DNA of 64,000 nt from Atlantibacter hermannii (lineage in GTDB: Bacteria > Pseudomonadota > Gammaproteobacteria > Enterobacterales > Enterobacteriaceae), in assembly GCA_900635495.1 (NCBI GenBank), contig LR134136.1, forward strand, positions 806,001 through 870,000, written 5' to 3'. Position 1 is the stretch's first letter. The number at the start of each line of letters is the position of its first letter. The notes below the pieces were generated by a model. That model had not been told where the DNA came from, made no database searches, and was given only the letters and a program-made list of their open reading frames with translations. Both the position numbers and the translations under genes were made by a program. Shown here piece by piece: positions 18,743 to 27,458 of this stretch.

Positions 18743-20167
18743 ATGAGTACTGAAATCAAAACTCAGGTCGTGGTACTTGGGGCAGGCCCGGCAGGTTATT
18801 CTGCGGCCTTCCGTTGCGCTGATTTAGGTCTGGAGACCGTCATCGTAGAACGTTACAACACCCTGGGCGGTGTTTGTCTGAACGTCGGCTGTATCCCTTC
18901 TAAAGCGCTGCTGCACGTCGCAAAAGTTATCGAAGAAGCCAAAGCGCTGGCTGAACACGGTATCGTCTTTGGCGAGCCGAAAACCGATATCGATAAAATT
19001 CGTACCTGGAAAGAAAAAGTCATCAATCAGCTGACCGGTGGTCTGGCTGGTATGGCGAAAGGCCGCAAAGTAAAAGTGGTCAACGGTCTGGGTAAATTCA
19101 CCGGGGCGAACACCCTGGAAGTGGAAGGCGAAAACGGCAAAACCGTGATCAACTTCGACAACGCCATCATCGCGGCGGGTTCCCGTCCGATTGAACTGCC
19201 GTTCATTCCGCATGACGATCCGCGCGTGTGGGATTCCACCGATGCGCTGGAACTGAAAGAAGTGCCGAAACGCCTGCTGGTTATGGGTGGCGGTATCATC
19301 GGTCTGGAAATGGGTACCGTGTACCACGCGCTGGGTTCAGAGATCGATGTGGTTGAAATGTTCGACCAGGTTATCCCGGCTGCCGATAAAGACATCGTTA
19401 AAGTCTTCACCAAGCGCATCAGCAAGAAATTCAACCTGATGCTGGAAACCAAAGTGACTGCCGTTGAAGCGAAAGAAGACGGTATTTACGTTTCCATGGA
19501 AGGCAAAAAAGCGCCTGCCGAAGCGCAGCGTTATGATGCCGTGCTGGTGGCTATCGGCCGTGTGCCGAACGGTAAAAACCTCGACGCGGGCAAAGCTGGC
19601 GTGGAAGTGGACGACCGTGGCTTCATCCGCGTTGACAAACAGCTGCGCACCAACGTGCCGCACATCTTCGCGATCGGCGATATCGTCGGTCAGCCGATGC
19701 TGGCGCACAAAGGCGTTCACGAAGGTCACGTTGCCGCTGAAGTTATCGCCGGTAAAAAACACTACTTCGATCCGAAAGTGATCCCGTCCATCGCGTACAC
19801 CGAGCCAGAAGTGGCATGGGTAGGTCTGACCGAGAAAGAAGCGAAAGAGAAAGGCATCAGCTATGAAACGGCGACCTTCCCGTGGGCAGCTTCTGGCCGT
19901 GCTATCGCTTCCGACTGCGCAGACGGTATGACCAAACTGATTTTCGACAAAGAGACCCATCGCGTGATCGGTGGTGCGATTGTCGGTACCAACGGCGGCG
20001 AGCTGCTGGGTGAAATCGGTCTGGCGATCGAGATGGGTTGTGACGCGGAAGATATCGCGCTGACTATCCACGCGCACCCGACCCTGCACGAGTCTGTGGG
20101 CCTGGCGGCGGAAGTGTTCGAAGGTAGCATCACCGACCTGCCGAACCCGAAAGCGAAGAAGAAGTAA
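18743..20167 (+). CDS. lpd: Dihydrolipoyl dehydrogenase (E3)
   Basis: Lpd is the FAD disulfide reductase that reoxidises lipoyl groups in the pyruvate and 2-oxoglutarate dehydrogenase complexes and in glycine cleavage. The 474 residues contain the FAD-binding GAGPAG near residue 14, the redox pair C45-C50 in GGVCLNVGCIPSKA, the NAD-binding GGGIIGLEMG near 180 and the catalytic HAHPTLHE near the end. Two ATGs stand in tandem at 18740 and 18743; the second is used, as in E. coli. It is 176 bases past the aceF terminator and has its own leader. Confidence 0.98.
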   Translation: MSTEIKTQVVVLGAGPAGYSAAFRCADLGLETVIVERYNTLGGVCLNVGCIPSKALLHVAKVIEEAKALAEHGIVFGEPKTDIDKIRTWKEKVINQLTGGLAGMAKGRKVKVVNGLGKFTGANTLEVEGENGKTVINFDNAIIAAGSRPIELPFIPHDDPRVWDSTDALELKEVPKRLLVMGGGIIGLEMGTVYHALGSEIDVVEMFDQVIPAADKDIVKVFTKRISKKFNLMLETKVTAVEAKEDGIYVSMEGKKAPAEAQRYDAVLVAIGRVPNGKNLDAGKAGVEVDDRGFIRVDKQLRTNVPHIFAIGDIVGQPMLAHKGVHEGHVAAEVIAGKKHYFDPKVIPSIAYTEPEVAWVGLTEKEAKEKGISYETATFPWAASGRAIASDCADGMTKLIFDKETHRVIGGAIVGTNGGELLGEIGLAIEMGCDAEDIALTIHAHPTLHESVGLAAEVFEGSITDLPNPKAKKK

Positions 20168-20187
20168 CCCTTCGTTTCAAATGATTA

Positions 20188-20213
20188 AAGCGGCTGAAAA
20201 GCCGCTTTTTTTA
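20188..20213 (+). terminator. Rho-independent terminator of lpd
   Basis: AAAGCGGC/GCCGCTTT stem with loop TGAAAA, followed by a T-rich tail, 21 bases after the lpd stop. Confidence 0.85.
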
Positions 20214-20358
20214 TGCCTGATGGACACGCGTTTCGCGGCTGGCCGTGCAGTAAAAAATGTTTCCCGTCCAATATTCCTGAACATCTCGTTACGCACCGCC
20301 ATTTAATCACCTTGTAAATTAATAGTGCGCTAATTAATTATTCGTTATGAGGTGTGCT

Positions 20359-20643
20359 ATGAAATCCTTATTCAGTACCGCAGCGTTAATTGTCACTCTG
20401 TTTTCAGGCTCGTTGTTCGCCGCCGATCAGCAGATCCCGTGGGCAGATAACAGCGGGAACACGGAATCTAATCACATCGCCGCGATGGGCGAGGATTTAA
20501 ATGCCAGCCATCAGGAAGTCACAAAAACGCAGGAAGGCGTATGGGGAACAAATTCGGGCAGTATCAGCGTCGATGAAGCCGACCTTTCCAGCAGTAAGCC
20601 ACCGGTTGTCGCACACCCGGAATTAATGCCGCATCAGGGATAA
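20359..20643 (+). CDS. Small secreted protein of unknown function
   Basis: I do not recognise this 94-residue protein. It has a clear Sec signal peptide (MKSLFSTAALIVTLFSGSLFA, cut before ADQQ) and a hydrophilic mature part of about 73 residues rich in S, N, E and H without cysteines, so it is probably periplasmic and perhaps disordered. The ATG at 20359 has GAGGTG upstream; an in-frame extension to 20347 would precede it. It has its own promoter-like AT-rich leader after the lpd terminator and is convergent with the DUF2950 gene. Confidence 0.75.
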   Translation: MKSLFSTAALIVTLFSGSLFAADQQIPWADNSGNTESNHIAAMGEDLNASHQEVTKTQEGVWGTNSGSISVDEADLSSSKPPVVAHPELMPHQG

Positions 20644-20664
20644 TGCGCTGGCGTGACAGTCATA

Positions 20665-20693
20665 AAAAAAGCGGCAAATTCGCCGCTTTTTTA
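20665..20693. terminator. Bidirectional terminator between the small secreted gene and the DUF2950 gene
   Basis: AAAAAAGCGGC and GCCGCTTTTTT form an A/T-flanked hairpin that can end transcription from both sides. It lies 21 bases after the stop of the small gene and 3 bases before the 3' end of the convergent gene. Confidence 0.85.
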
Positions 20694-20696
20694 TGC

Positions 20697-21545
20697 TTAA
20701 AAATCTTCTGGCTGCCACCCTATATCGGGATCGAACCGGGTCATCGCTTTGGCTTTGCTCGCGGTCTCTTTGCCGAAATCCGTCTGCCACACCTGGTCCT
20801 CCTGGTTCACGATAAAAGTCGCAATGCCGGTTTCACCGTATTCAACCGGCCAGGCAATTAATGCAAACCCCCCGGTCATTTTGCCCTCCAGGACATAATT
20901 CTTTGCGCCCGCGCTGGCATGCTTACCCTGCGCGGTAAGAATACGGAAATGATAACCGTGATAGCCCATGCCGGGCTGAAGCGGACTGAATAACGGCCCC
21001 AGCGGACTGGGCACTTCACCCGGTGCGGCGGGCCAGTACAGGCCGTCTTTTTTCCCTTCGCTGCTGATAAATTTTTGCGCGTATTGCTGATTAAGCTGGT
21101 AAAAGCCGTGCTGTGCATTCACATAAGCATGCATGGCCTGCATAGCGGAAATCTCATTGCGGCCTATGGTGCGGGTCAGTATTTCGTCCGCCGCGCCTTT
21201 CATATCGAAACGCCAGCCGGTATCCGTTTTCACCATCGGCAACGGCAACTGCCAGGATGCGCTGCCCACGTTGAGATGGGCGACATCACCGTCCTGCACG
21301 ATATGATGACTCACTTTCCAGTCCCGGTTAAAACGGGCCACAGCCTGCGGATCGACGCCTTCTGGTGGCAGGACGTCTCGCCAGTCGTTGCCCAGCAGTT
21401 GGGAAAGCCCGGCCTCGTTTTGTTGCGCGACAGCCAGCGCAAAGGCGTTAGCCGCTTCTTCTGGCGTATGAAACGACTGCTGTGCCATCGCAAGCGCGGG
21501 CAGGAACAGCAGGGGTAAAAGACGTAAAGAGGTGTGAATTTTCAT
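20697..21545 (-). CDS. DUF2950 family exported protein
   Basis: The 282-residue product starts with a Sec signal peptide (MKIHTSLRLLPLLFLPALAMA, cut before QQSFHTPEEAANAF) and continues with the DUF2950 pattern: an early FxTPEEA segment, a middle WxLPLPMVKTDTGWRFDMKGA and a late GxGYHGYHFRILTAQG. No function is established for the family. It lies 12 bases after the DUF3300 gene on the same strand, so the two should share one transcript; both products are exported, which suggests a joint role in the envelope. Confidence 0.85.
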   Translation of the reverse strand: MKIHTSLRLLPLLFLPALAMAQQSFHTPEEAANAFALAVAQQNEAGLSQLLGNDWRDVLPPEGVDPQAVARFNRDWKVSHHIVQDGDVAHLNVGSASWQLPLPMVKTDTGWRFDMKGAADEILTRTIGRNEISAMQAMHAYVNAQHGFYQLNQQYAQKFISSEGKKDGLYWPAAPGEVPSPLGPLFSPLQPGMGYHGYHFRILTAQGKHASAGAKNYVLEGKMTGGFALIAWPVEYGETGIATFIVNQEDQVWQTDFGKETASKAKAMTRFDPDIGWQPEDF

Positions 21546-21557
21546 GCTCGCTCCTGC

Positions 21558-23156
21558 TTACTGATGATGGAATTCACGAAGGCGCGGGGCGTGTTCCCGC
21601 GTGTGAGAAAGGGTGTCCCGATCTGCCGCCGCGTGCTGGCGGCTTTGTAAGCCACGCTGGCGCTGCGCCTGCCAGGATGGCGAACGGCTGTCATTGCCGC
21701 TAAACGCATTCGCGTTAAAGGTCTCGCGTCGCTGCTGGCGCTGTTCGGGCGTCATGGTGGCGCGATGCTGCCGGACCGCCTCATGATGCTGTTGCTGCCG
21801 GGAGTCAGGATGCCGGAGCTGATTTATCGCCGCGTCCCGGTGCTGCTGTTGTTGGGCGGTGGGATTTCTGATGTGTTGCATCGCCGCTTCGTGGCGCGAA
21901 GGGTTATCCGCGCCGTCATAGCCGCGATAATTGTTACGTCGGGCTATCTGGCTAAGTTGTTGTGACGCGGCCTGGCGCTGCGCGTCACGGGCGGTGTGAG
22001 ATTGCGTCGCGACTGTATGGCCGGTTGACTGCTGTAAGCGTTGCAATGCGGCCTGCCGCTGGGTGTCGCGAGAGGCCGGGACGCGTTGGGTTGCGCTTAA
22101 ACCGCCCACCACATCGGTTTGGTGAAAGCGGGCTGCCACGGCGGGGTTGCGGTAGGGCACATTGTCACGGAAAGCCGGATTATGCGTCCATATCCGGTTG
22201 CCTGCGGTGAGATGCTCCCCCGAGATGCGGTTGTAATTATTGACGTTGATATTGATGTTATTGCCGTTGTGATAATACCCGTCGTTGTGCCCGTGATGAT
22301 GGTCATCGTCATGATGGTGATGATCGTCATCATCCCAGTCGATACTGCTGAACAAGGCATAGGTCGTGGCCACACCGAGGCTATAGCCGAAGCCTTTCAC
22401 AAAGCTGTCGGTAAACTGCTGACCCGGAGGCGGCGGCAGATAAACGGGAGGATAGGCGGCGTCAGGCCATGCGCCATAGACAGCGGTGGGATTGTAGGCG
22501 GGTACATACACCACCTGAGGATCGGCCGGCTCGATTTTAATGATGGTTCCGGCAGGTGCGCTGCGCGCTACGGTTGTTTTCCCGCCGTCTGAAGAGGGTG
22601 TGACGGGCGCGGTGGCTTTCGGCGCCTGCGTCACCGTTTGCTGCTGGTTAGATTTTAATGCGCCCGTTTGCTGCGCCAGCGCTCTTAGCTTCTGGACGGC
22701 ATCCATTACATCCTGAGGCTGGGCGAGGAAAGCATTCCCTAAATCCTCCACCCACGGTGGGTTTTCACCCATCAACGCCATTAACTGGGGGAACGCGACC
22801 AGGGACTTCACGCTGGGGTCCCAGGGCTGGTTCGCCACCGCCTGAATCGCCGCGTCGCCCTGTAGCGACGGGTTATCATGCGACCATTGCACGGCCTGCA
22901 CGACGTTAGCGGGATATGTGGCGGCCATTAATACCTGAGACAAGAGCGCATCCGGATACAGCGCCACCGGCGCGACCCACTGATCGATTTGCGCCGCGGA
23001 GTACGCCGCAGCGGCCGACTGGACTTGCACAGCATCGGATGGCGTGGGTACAGGGGCGGGGGGCGTCTGGCTTTTCACATAGAGCACGCCGGAAGCGGCT
23101 AACAGCCCGGCGCTGCACAGCAGTGCCAGCAAAGGTGGCTTTAAGGGCAATTTCAT
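21558..23156 (-). CDS. yacH: DUF3300 family protein (YacH-like), His/Gln/Arg-rich
   Basis: A 532-residue exported protein. The N-terminus has one hydrophobic segment (LLALLCSAGLLAASGVLYV) acting as signal or anchor; residues about 50-255 form the DUF3300 domain (WVAPVALYPDALLSQVLMAATYP, QVVYVPAYNPTAVYG). Next comes a DDDDHHHHDDDHHHGH stretch near 274-290, then an Asn-rich piece and a long C-terminal region of repeated QRQAA/QLSQ/RHEAA motifs. E. coli yacH lies at the same place between lpd and acnB. The start at 23156 has GGAG six bases upstream; in-frame sequence to 23291 is rejected. Function unknown; the His/Asp run suggests metal binding, which is only inference. Confidence 0.82.
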   Translation of the reverse strand: MKLPLKPPLLALLCSAGLLAASGVLYVKSQTPPAPVPTPSDAVQVQSAAAAYSAAQIDQWVAPVALYPDALLSQVLMAATYPANVVQAVQWSHDNPSLQGDAAIQAVANQPWDPSVKSLVAFPQLMALMGENPPWVEDLGNAFLAQPQDVMDAVQKLRALAQQTGALKSNQQQTVTQAPKATAPVTPSSDGGKTTVARSAPAGTIIKIEPADPQVVYVPAYNPTAVYGAWPDAAYPPVYLPPPPGQQFTDSFVKGFGYSLGVATTYALFSSIDWDDDDHHHHDDDHHHGHNDGYYHNGNNININVNNYNRISGEHLTAGNRIWTHNPAFRDNVPYRNPAVAARFHQTDVVGGLSATQRVPASRDTQRQAALQRLQQSTGHTVATQSHTARDAQRQAASQQLSQIARRNNYRGYDGADNPSRHEAAMQHIRNPTAQQQQHRDAAINQLRHPDSRQQQHHEAVRQHRATMTPEQRQQRRETFNANAFSGNDSRSPSWQAQRQRGLQSRQHAAADRDTLSHTREHAPRLREFHHQ

Positions 23157-23696
23157 AGAAGACTCCGACGCAGGCCAGTCTGACTGGCGTTTAAAAGCCG
23201 CGAGTATATTCATCCATGCGTTGCGTTTTTGACGTAAAGGGTGAACCCCGGCGTCAAGTCCGTATAAAGAGTGTGAGCATTTATTACACAAATTATAAGC
23301 GACGGGCCGTTTGCTGCCTGCACAAGGAGGGGTGAGAAGAGATTAAAATGGCACCCTTTACCGCGCATTTCGCAGATAAGCGAAGGGGCGCACAGAGGCA
23401 TTAGACCCTGCTTAACGATTCAGCAACCCTTTTTATGTTGCTTTTTTGTAAACGGATTAACACCCCTCCAAAATCCTGCTATGCTGCCCGACGCGGTATC
23501 GGGCATTTACCCTACAAACTGCTGTCTCACAGGAGCGTGAAGATAATCGCCTGTTACACCACATCAATCCGGATGCGACATAAAAAACGTTGAGGTTTTT
23601 AACAGCGCTGGTTCTGTCCGTACGGAGCTATCGCAGACGCAACGTGGCTGATGAAGTGTAAACCGCACTATGACAATGAGAGCGAGGAGAACCGTC
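23157..23696. promoter_or_regulatory. Divergent yacH/acnB control region and long acnB leader
   Basis: This 540-base spacer has no supported gene. A good promoter facing acnB is TTAACA at 23457-23462, a 17-base spacer and TATGCT at 23480-23485, predicting a start near 23492 and a leader of about 205 bases. In E. coli acnB expression is under CRP, ArcA and FruR control and its message is a RyhB sRNA target, which would fit a long leader, but I cannot mark those sites. Confidence 0.55.
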
Positions 23697-26294
23697 GTGC
23701 TAGAAGAATACCGTAAGCACGTAGCAGAACGTGCAGCCGTTGGGATTGTTCCAAAACCCTTAGATGCAACCCAAATGGCCGCGCTCGTCGAGCTGCTGAA
23801 GAATCCGCCTGCGGGCGAAGAAGAATTCCTGTTAGATCTGCTGATTAACCGTGTACCGCCGGGCGTCGATGAAGCCGCCTATGTTAAAGCCGGATTCCTC
23901 GCTGCGATTGCCAAAGGCGAAGCAACCTCCCCGCTGGTCACTCCTGAAAAAGCTATCGAACTGCTGGGCACCATGCAGGGCGGTTACAATATCCATCCGC
24001 TGGTTGATGCTCTGGAAAGCGAGGCGCTCGCGCCCATCGCTGCGAAAGCGCTGTCTCACACGCTGCTGATGTTCGATAACTTCTACGATGTGGAAGAGAA
24101 AGCCAAAGCGGGCAATACCTACGCGAAGCAGGTTATGCAATCCTGGGCTGATGCCGAATGGTTCCTGTCGCGCCCGACGCTTGACGACAAAATTACCGTT
24201 ACCGTATTCAAAGTCACCGGTGAAACCAACACCGATGACCTGTCTCCGGCGCCGGATGCCTGGTCACGCCCCGATATCCCGCTGCACGCCCTGGCGATGC
24301 TGAAAAACGCCCGCGAAGGCATTGAGCCGGATCAGCCAGGCAGCGTTGGCCCGATCAAGCAGATCGAAGCCCTGCAACAAAAAGGCTATCCGCTGGCCTA
24401 CGTTGGCGACGTTGTGGGTACCGGCTCTTCCCGTAAATCCGCCACCAACTCGGTGCTGTGGTTTATGGGTGACGATATTCCGAACGTGCCGAACAAGCGC
24501 GGCGGCGGCCTGGTGCTGGGCGGCAAAATCGCGCCGATCTTCTTCAACACGATGGAAGATGCGGGTGCGCTGCCAATCGAGGTGGACGTTTCCAACCTGA
24601 ATATGGGCGATGTGATTGACGTCTACCCCTATAAAGGCGAAGTCCGCAATCACGAAACCGGCGAACTGCTGGCGAATTTCGAACTGAAGACCGATGTGCT
24701 GCTGGATGAAGTTCGCGCAGGCGGCCGTATTCCACTGATCATTGGCCGTGGGCTGACCACCAAAGCGCGTGAAGCGCTGGGCCTGCCGCACAGCGACGTG
24801 TTCCGTCAGGCAAAAGACGTGGCGGAAAGCAATCGCGGCTACTCACTGGCGCAGAAAATGGTAGGCCGTGCCTGCGGCGTTGCGGGCATTCGTCCGGGCG
24901 CGTATTGCGAGCCGAAAATGACCTCTGTAGGGTCTCAGGACACCACCGGGCCGATGACCCGTGACGAACTGAAAGACCTGGCCTGCCTGGGCTTCTCTGC
25001 GGATCTGGTGATGCAGTCTTTCTGCCATACCGCCGCCTATCCGAAGCCGGTTGACGTGACCACGCACCACACGCTGCCTGACTTCATTATGAACCGTGGC
25101 GGCGTATCGCTGCGTCCGGGCGACGGCGTCATCCACTCCTGGCTGAACCGTATGCTGCTGCCTGATACCGTAGGTACCGGCGGCGACTCCCACACTCGTT
25201 TCCCGATCGGTATCTCTTTCCCGGCGGGTTCAGGCCTGGTGGCGTTTGCTGCCGCGACGGGCGTGATGCCGCTGGATATGCCGGAATCGGTGCTGGTGCG
25301 CTTTAAAGGCAAGATGCAGCCGGGTATCACCCTGCGCGATCTGGTTCACGCCATTCCGCTGTACGCGATCAAACAGGGTCTGCTGACCGTTGAGAAGAAA
25401 GGGAAGAAAAACATCTTCTCTGGCCGCATCCTGGAAATCGAAGGTCTGCCGGATCTGAAAGTCGAGCAAGCGTTTGAACTGACGGATGCGTCCGCCGAGC
25501 GTTCTGCGGCAGGTTGCACCATCAAACTGAATCGCGAGCCGATTGAAGAGTATCTGCACTCCAACATCGTGTTGCTGAAGTGGATGATTGCTGAAGGTTA
25601 CGGCGATCGCCGTACGCTGGAGCGTCGTATTCAGGGCATGGAGAAATGGCTGGCGGATCCGCAACTGATGGAAGCCGACGGCGATGCGGAATACGCCGCG
25701 GTGATCGAAATCGATCTGGCGGATATCAAAGAGCCGATCCTGTGCGCGCCGAACGATCCGGACGATGCGCGTCTGCTGTCTGACGTGCAGGGCGATAAAA
25801 TTGATGAAGTGTTTATCGGTTCCTGCATGACCAACATCGGGCACTTCCGTGCGGCGGGTAAACTGCTGGACACCCATAAAGGCCAGTTGCCGACCCGTCT
25901 GTGGGTTGCGCCGCCGACCCGTATGGACGCTGCGCAACTGACCGAAGAGGGCTACTACAGCGTATTCGGTAAGAGCGGTGCGCGTATCGAAATTCCGGGC
26001 TGTTCACTGTGCATGGGTAACCAGGCGCGCGTGGCGGATGGCGCGACCGTTGTGTCCACCTCCACCCGTAACTTCCCGAACCGTTTAGGCACCGGCGCGA
26101 ACGTCTACCTGGCGTCTGCGGAACTGGCGGCTGTGGCTGCGCTGATCGGCAAACTGCCAACGCCGGAAGAGTATCAGACGTTTGTTTCCCAGGTGGATAA
26201 AACCGCCGCGGATACTTATCGCTACCTGAACTTCGACCAGCTTTCCCAGTACACCGAGAAAGCGGACGGCGTGATCTTCCAGACCGCAGTCTGA
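23697..26294 (+). CDS. acnB: Aconitate hydratase B
   Basis: AcnB is the main aconitase of the citric acid cycle, converting citrate to isocitrate; some relatives also act on 2-methylaconitate, and the apo-form binds RNA. The start is the GTG at 23697 (VLEEYRKHVAERAAVG) with GAGGAG upstream, giving 865 residues, the E. coli length; in-frame sequence back to 23670 is not used. The N-terminal HEAT-like domain is followed by the swivel domain and the core with the [4Fe-4S] ligands in GSCMTNIGH and CSLCMGN. Frame intact. Confidence 0.97.
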   Translation: MLEEYRKHVAERAAVGIVPKPLDATQMAALVELLKNPPAGEEEFLLDLLINRVPPGVDEAAYVKAGFLAAIAKGEATSPLVTPEKAIELLGTMQGGYNIHPLVDALESEALAPIAAKALSHTLLMFDNFYDVEEKAKAGNTYAKQVMQSWADAEWFLSRPTLDDKITVTVFKVTGETNTDDLSPAPDAWSRPDIPLHALAMLKNAREGIEPDQPGSVGPIKQIEALQQKGYPLAYVGDVVGTGSSRKSATNSVLWFMGDDIPNVPNKRGGGLVLGGKIAPIFFNTMEDAGALPIEVDVSNLNMGDVIDVYPYKGEVRNHETGELLANFELKTDVLLDEVRAGGRIPLIIGRGLTTKAREALGLPHSDVFRQAKDVAESNRGYSLAQKMVGRACGVAGIRPGAYCEPKMTSVGSQDTTGPMTRDELKDLACLGFSADLVMQSFCHTAAYPKPVDVTTHHTLPDFIMNRGGVSLRPGDGVIHSWLNRMLLPDTVGTGGDSHTRFPIGISFPAGSGLVAFAAATGVMPLDMPESVLVRFKGKMQPGITLRDLVHAIPLYAIKQGLLTVEKKGKKNIFSGRILEIEGLPDLKVEQAFELTDASAERSAAGCTIKLNREPIEEYLHSNIVLLKWMIAEGYGDRRTLERRIQGMEKWLADPQLMEADGDAEYAAVIEIDLADIKEPILCAPNDPDDARLLSDVQGDKIDEVFIGSCMTNIGHFRAAGKLLDTHKGQLPTRLWVAPPTRMDAAQLTEEGYYSVFGKSGARIEIPGCSLCMGNQARVADGATVVSTSTRNFPNRLGTGANVYLASAELAAVAALIGKLPTPEEYQTFVSQVDKTAADTYRYLNFDQLSQYTEKADGVIFQTAV

Positions 26295-26310
26295 ATTAAC
26301 GCATAGCAAC

Positions 26311-26339
26311 AAGGGAAGCCATCGTGCTTCCCTTTTTTT
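26311..26339 (+). terminator. Rho-independent terminator of acnB
   Basis: AAGGGAAGC/GCTTCCCTT stem with a short loop followed by T. It may also serve the convergent gene at 26345-26743. Confidence 0.85.
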
Positions 26340-26344
26340 ATGGC

Positions 26345-26743
26345 TCAGGAAAGCGCGTCTTCTTTGCCGCTGTAGCGCGGCAGGCTGACCACCGGATAGG
26401 TGAAGCTGTCTTCAACCTGACAACGCTCAGGCTTTTGCTGGTCGGCATAGATAATGAACCAGCGCTCGCTTTTCGGGAAATGGATCAGATCGTCGCCATT
26501 ACGGAAGGAAAACGTTTCATAGCGCGCCCCCGAGTGGGTTTTATCTTTATGGCTACCGGATGCGATTTGAAAATGTTTTCCCCACTGCATAGTGGTGAGG
26601 TGATATTTAAAAAACGAGATAAGCACGTTTTGCCGGGTCAGGCAGTCGAGCCTGACGGCGTCGCCCGCATATGCGGCGGAAAACGGCAAGGCGAGGGAGA
26701 TAAACAGCAGGATTGGGGACAGTGACATTTTCAATTTTTGCAT
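26345..26743 (-). CDS. Small exported protein of unknown function
   Basis: I do not recognise this 132-residue protein. It has a signal peptide (MSLSPILLFISLALPFSAAYA, cut before GDAVRLDC) and two cysteines in the mature part (LDCLT, ERCQVE) that could form one disulfide. Two starts are possible: 26743 (MQKLKMSL) or the internal ATG five codons later, which sits closer to the hydrophobic core; neither has a clear ribosome site. It lies convergent to acnB and divergent from yacL; E. coli K-12 has no gene here. Confidence 0.7.
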   Translation of the reverse strand: MQKLKMSLSPILLFISLALPFSAAYAGDAVRLDCLTRQNVLISFFKYHLTTMQWGKHFQIASGSHKDKTHSGARYETFSFRNGDDLIHFPKSERWFIIYADQQKPERCQVEDSFTYPVVSLPRYSGKEDALS

Positions 26744-26916
26744 AACTGATTACGTTTTAGAGCCTTAAGAAGATCCTTAGGATAGCACAGCCGTTCCGGC
26801 TGGCTTTTTTCTCGATACCTTTGCCCGCTGCGCTGTTTTTCTGGCGCTGTGCTGCGATAATTACTGATAAGAAAATTCGGGCGTCGTTTGCCCGGCGTGT
26901 AGCAGAGGAAAACACG

Positions 26917-27279
26917 ATGGATCATGAATTTCTGCGCGACGTTACCGGCACGGTGAGAGTACGCATGTCGATGGGCCACGAAGCGATTGGTCACTGGTTT
27001 AATGAAGAAGTGAAGGAGAACCTCGCGCTGCTGGATGAGGTTGAACAAGCGGCCCGGACGGTTATCGGCAGCGAGCGTCAGTGGCAGCGAGCCGGGCACG
27101 AATACACGCTCTGGCTGGATGGCGAGGAAGTGATGGTGCGCGCCAATCAACTGGAGTTTACCGGTGACGAAATGGAAGAAGGGATGAACTACTACGATGA
27201 AGAGAGCCTGTCGCTGTGCGGCGTAGAGGATTTTCTTCAGGTCGTAAAAGCATACCGGGAGTTTCTGCGTCAATCCTGA
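26917..27279 (+). CDS. yacL: UPF0231 family protein YacL
   Basis: YacL is a small acidic cytoplasmic protein (120 residues here and in E. coli) with no established function. The sequence MDHEFLRDVTGTVRVRMSMGHEAIGHWFNEEVKENL and the C-terminal EGMNYYDEESLSLCGVEDFLQVV are strongly conserved. The ATG at 26917 has AGAGGAA upstream; in-frame sequence to 26821 is not coding by homology. A terminator follows. Confidence 0.95.
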   Translation: MDHEFLRDVTGTVRVRMSMGHEAIGHWFNEEVKENLALLDEVEQAARTVIGSERQWQRAGHEYTLWLDGEEVMVRANQLEFTGDEMEEGMNYYDEESLSLCGVEDFLQVVKAYREFLRQS

Positions 27280-27300
27280 GTGATTTCAATCATCAATGGA

Positions 27301-27328
27301 GCCGGGCGTCTGCGCCCGGCTTTTTTTT
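27301..27328 (+). terminator. Rho-independent terminator of yacL
   Basis: GCCGGGCG/CGCCCGGC stem with loop TCTG followed by eight T. Confidence 0.9.
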
Positions 27329-27344
27329 GCTGAAAACGATTTTT

Positions 27345-27435
27345 TGATTGTTATTAATCATTTTAAAACTGTGAACTGGCGCGTTTGTGGTTTTTGATTG
27401 ATTAAATATAATCTTTGTGATTTTATTCAATCACA
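27345..27435 (+). promoter_or_regulatory. Promoter and paired operator candidates of the D-threonate operon
   Basis: A consensus -10 box TATAAT lies at 27407-27412 with a poor -35 (TTTGTG, 27384-27389). Two dyads share the pattern GATT-N6-AATC: TGATTGTTATTAATCA at 27345-27360 and TGTGATTTTATTCAATCACA at 27416-27435, the second over the predicted start point. Their centres are 73 bases apart, about seven helical turns. They are good candidates for the DeoR-type regulator encoded at the end of the operon. The second dyad is not a CRP site: its TGTGA/TCACA arms are ten bases apart, not six. Confidence 0.5.
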
Positions 27436-27458
27436 GCATAACAACAAGCGGGAAGACC

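Noticed and set aside
22290..22345. GATGATGGTCATCGTC-type short tandem repeat
   Set aside because: It is the codon run for the Asp/His stretch of the DUF3300 protein, not a separate repeat element.
27416..27435. Apparent CRP site TGTGA...TCACA before the D-threonate operon
   Set aside because: The arms are ten bases apart, not six as required for CRP; treated as an operator candidate for the local regulator.
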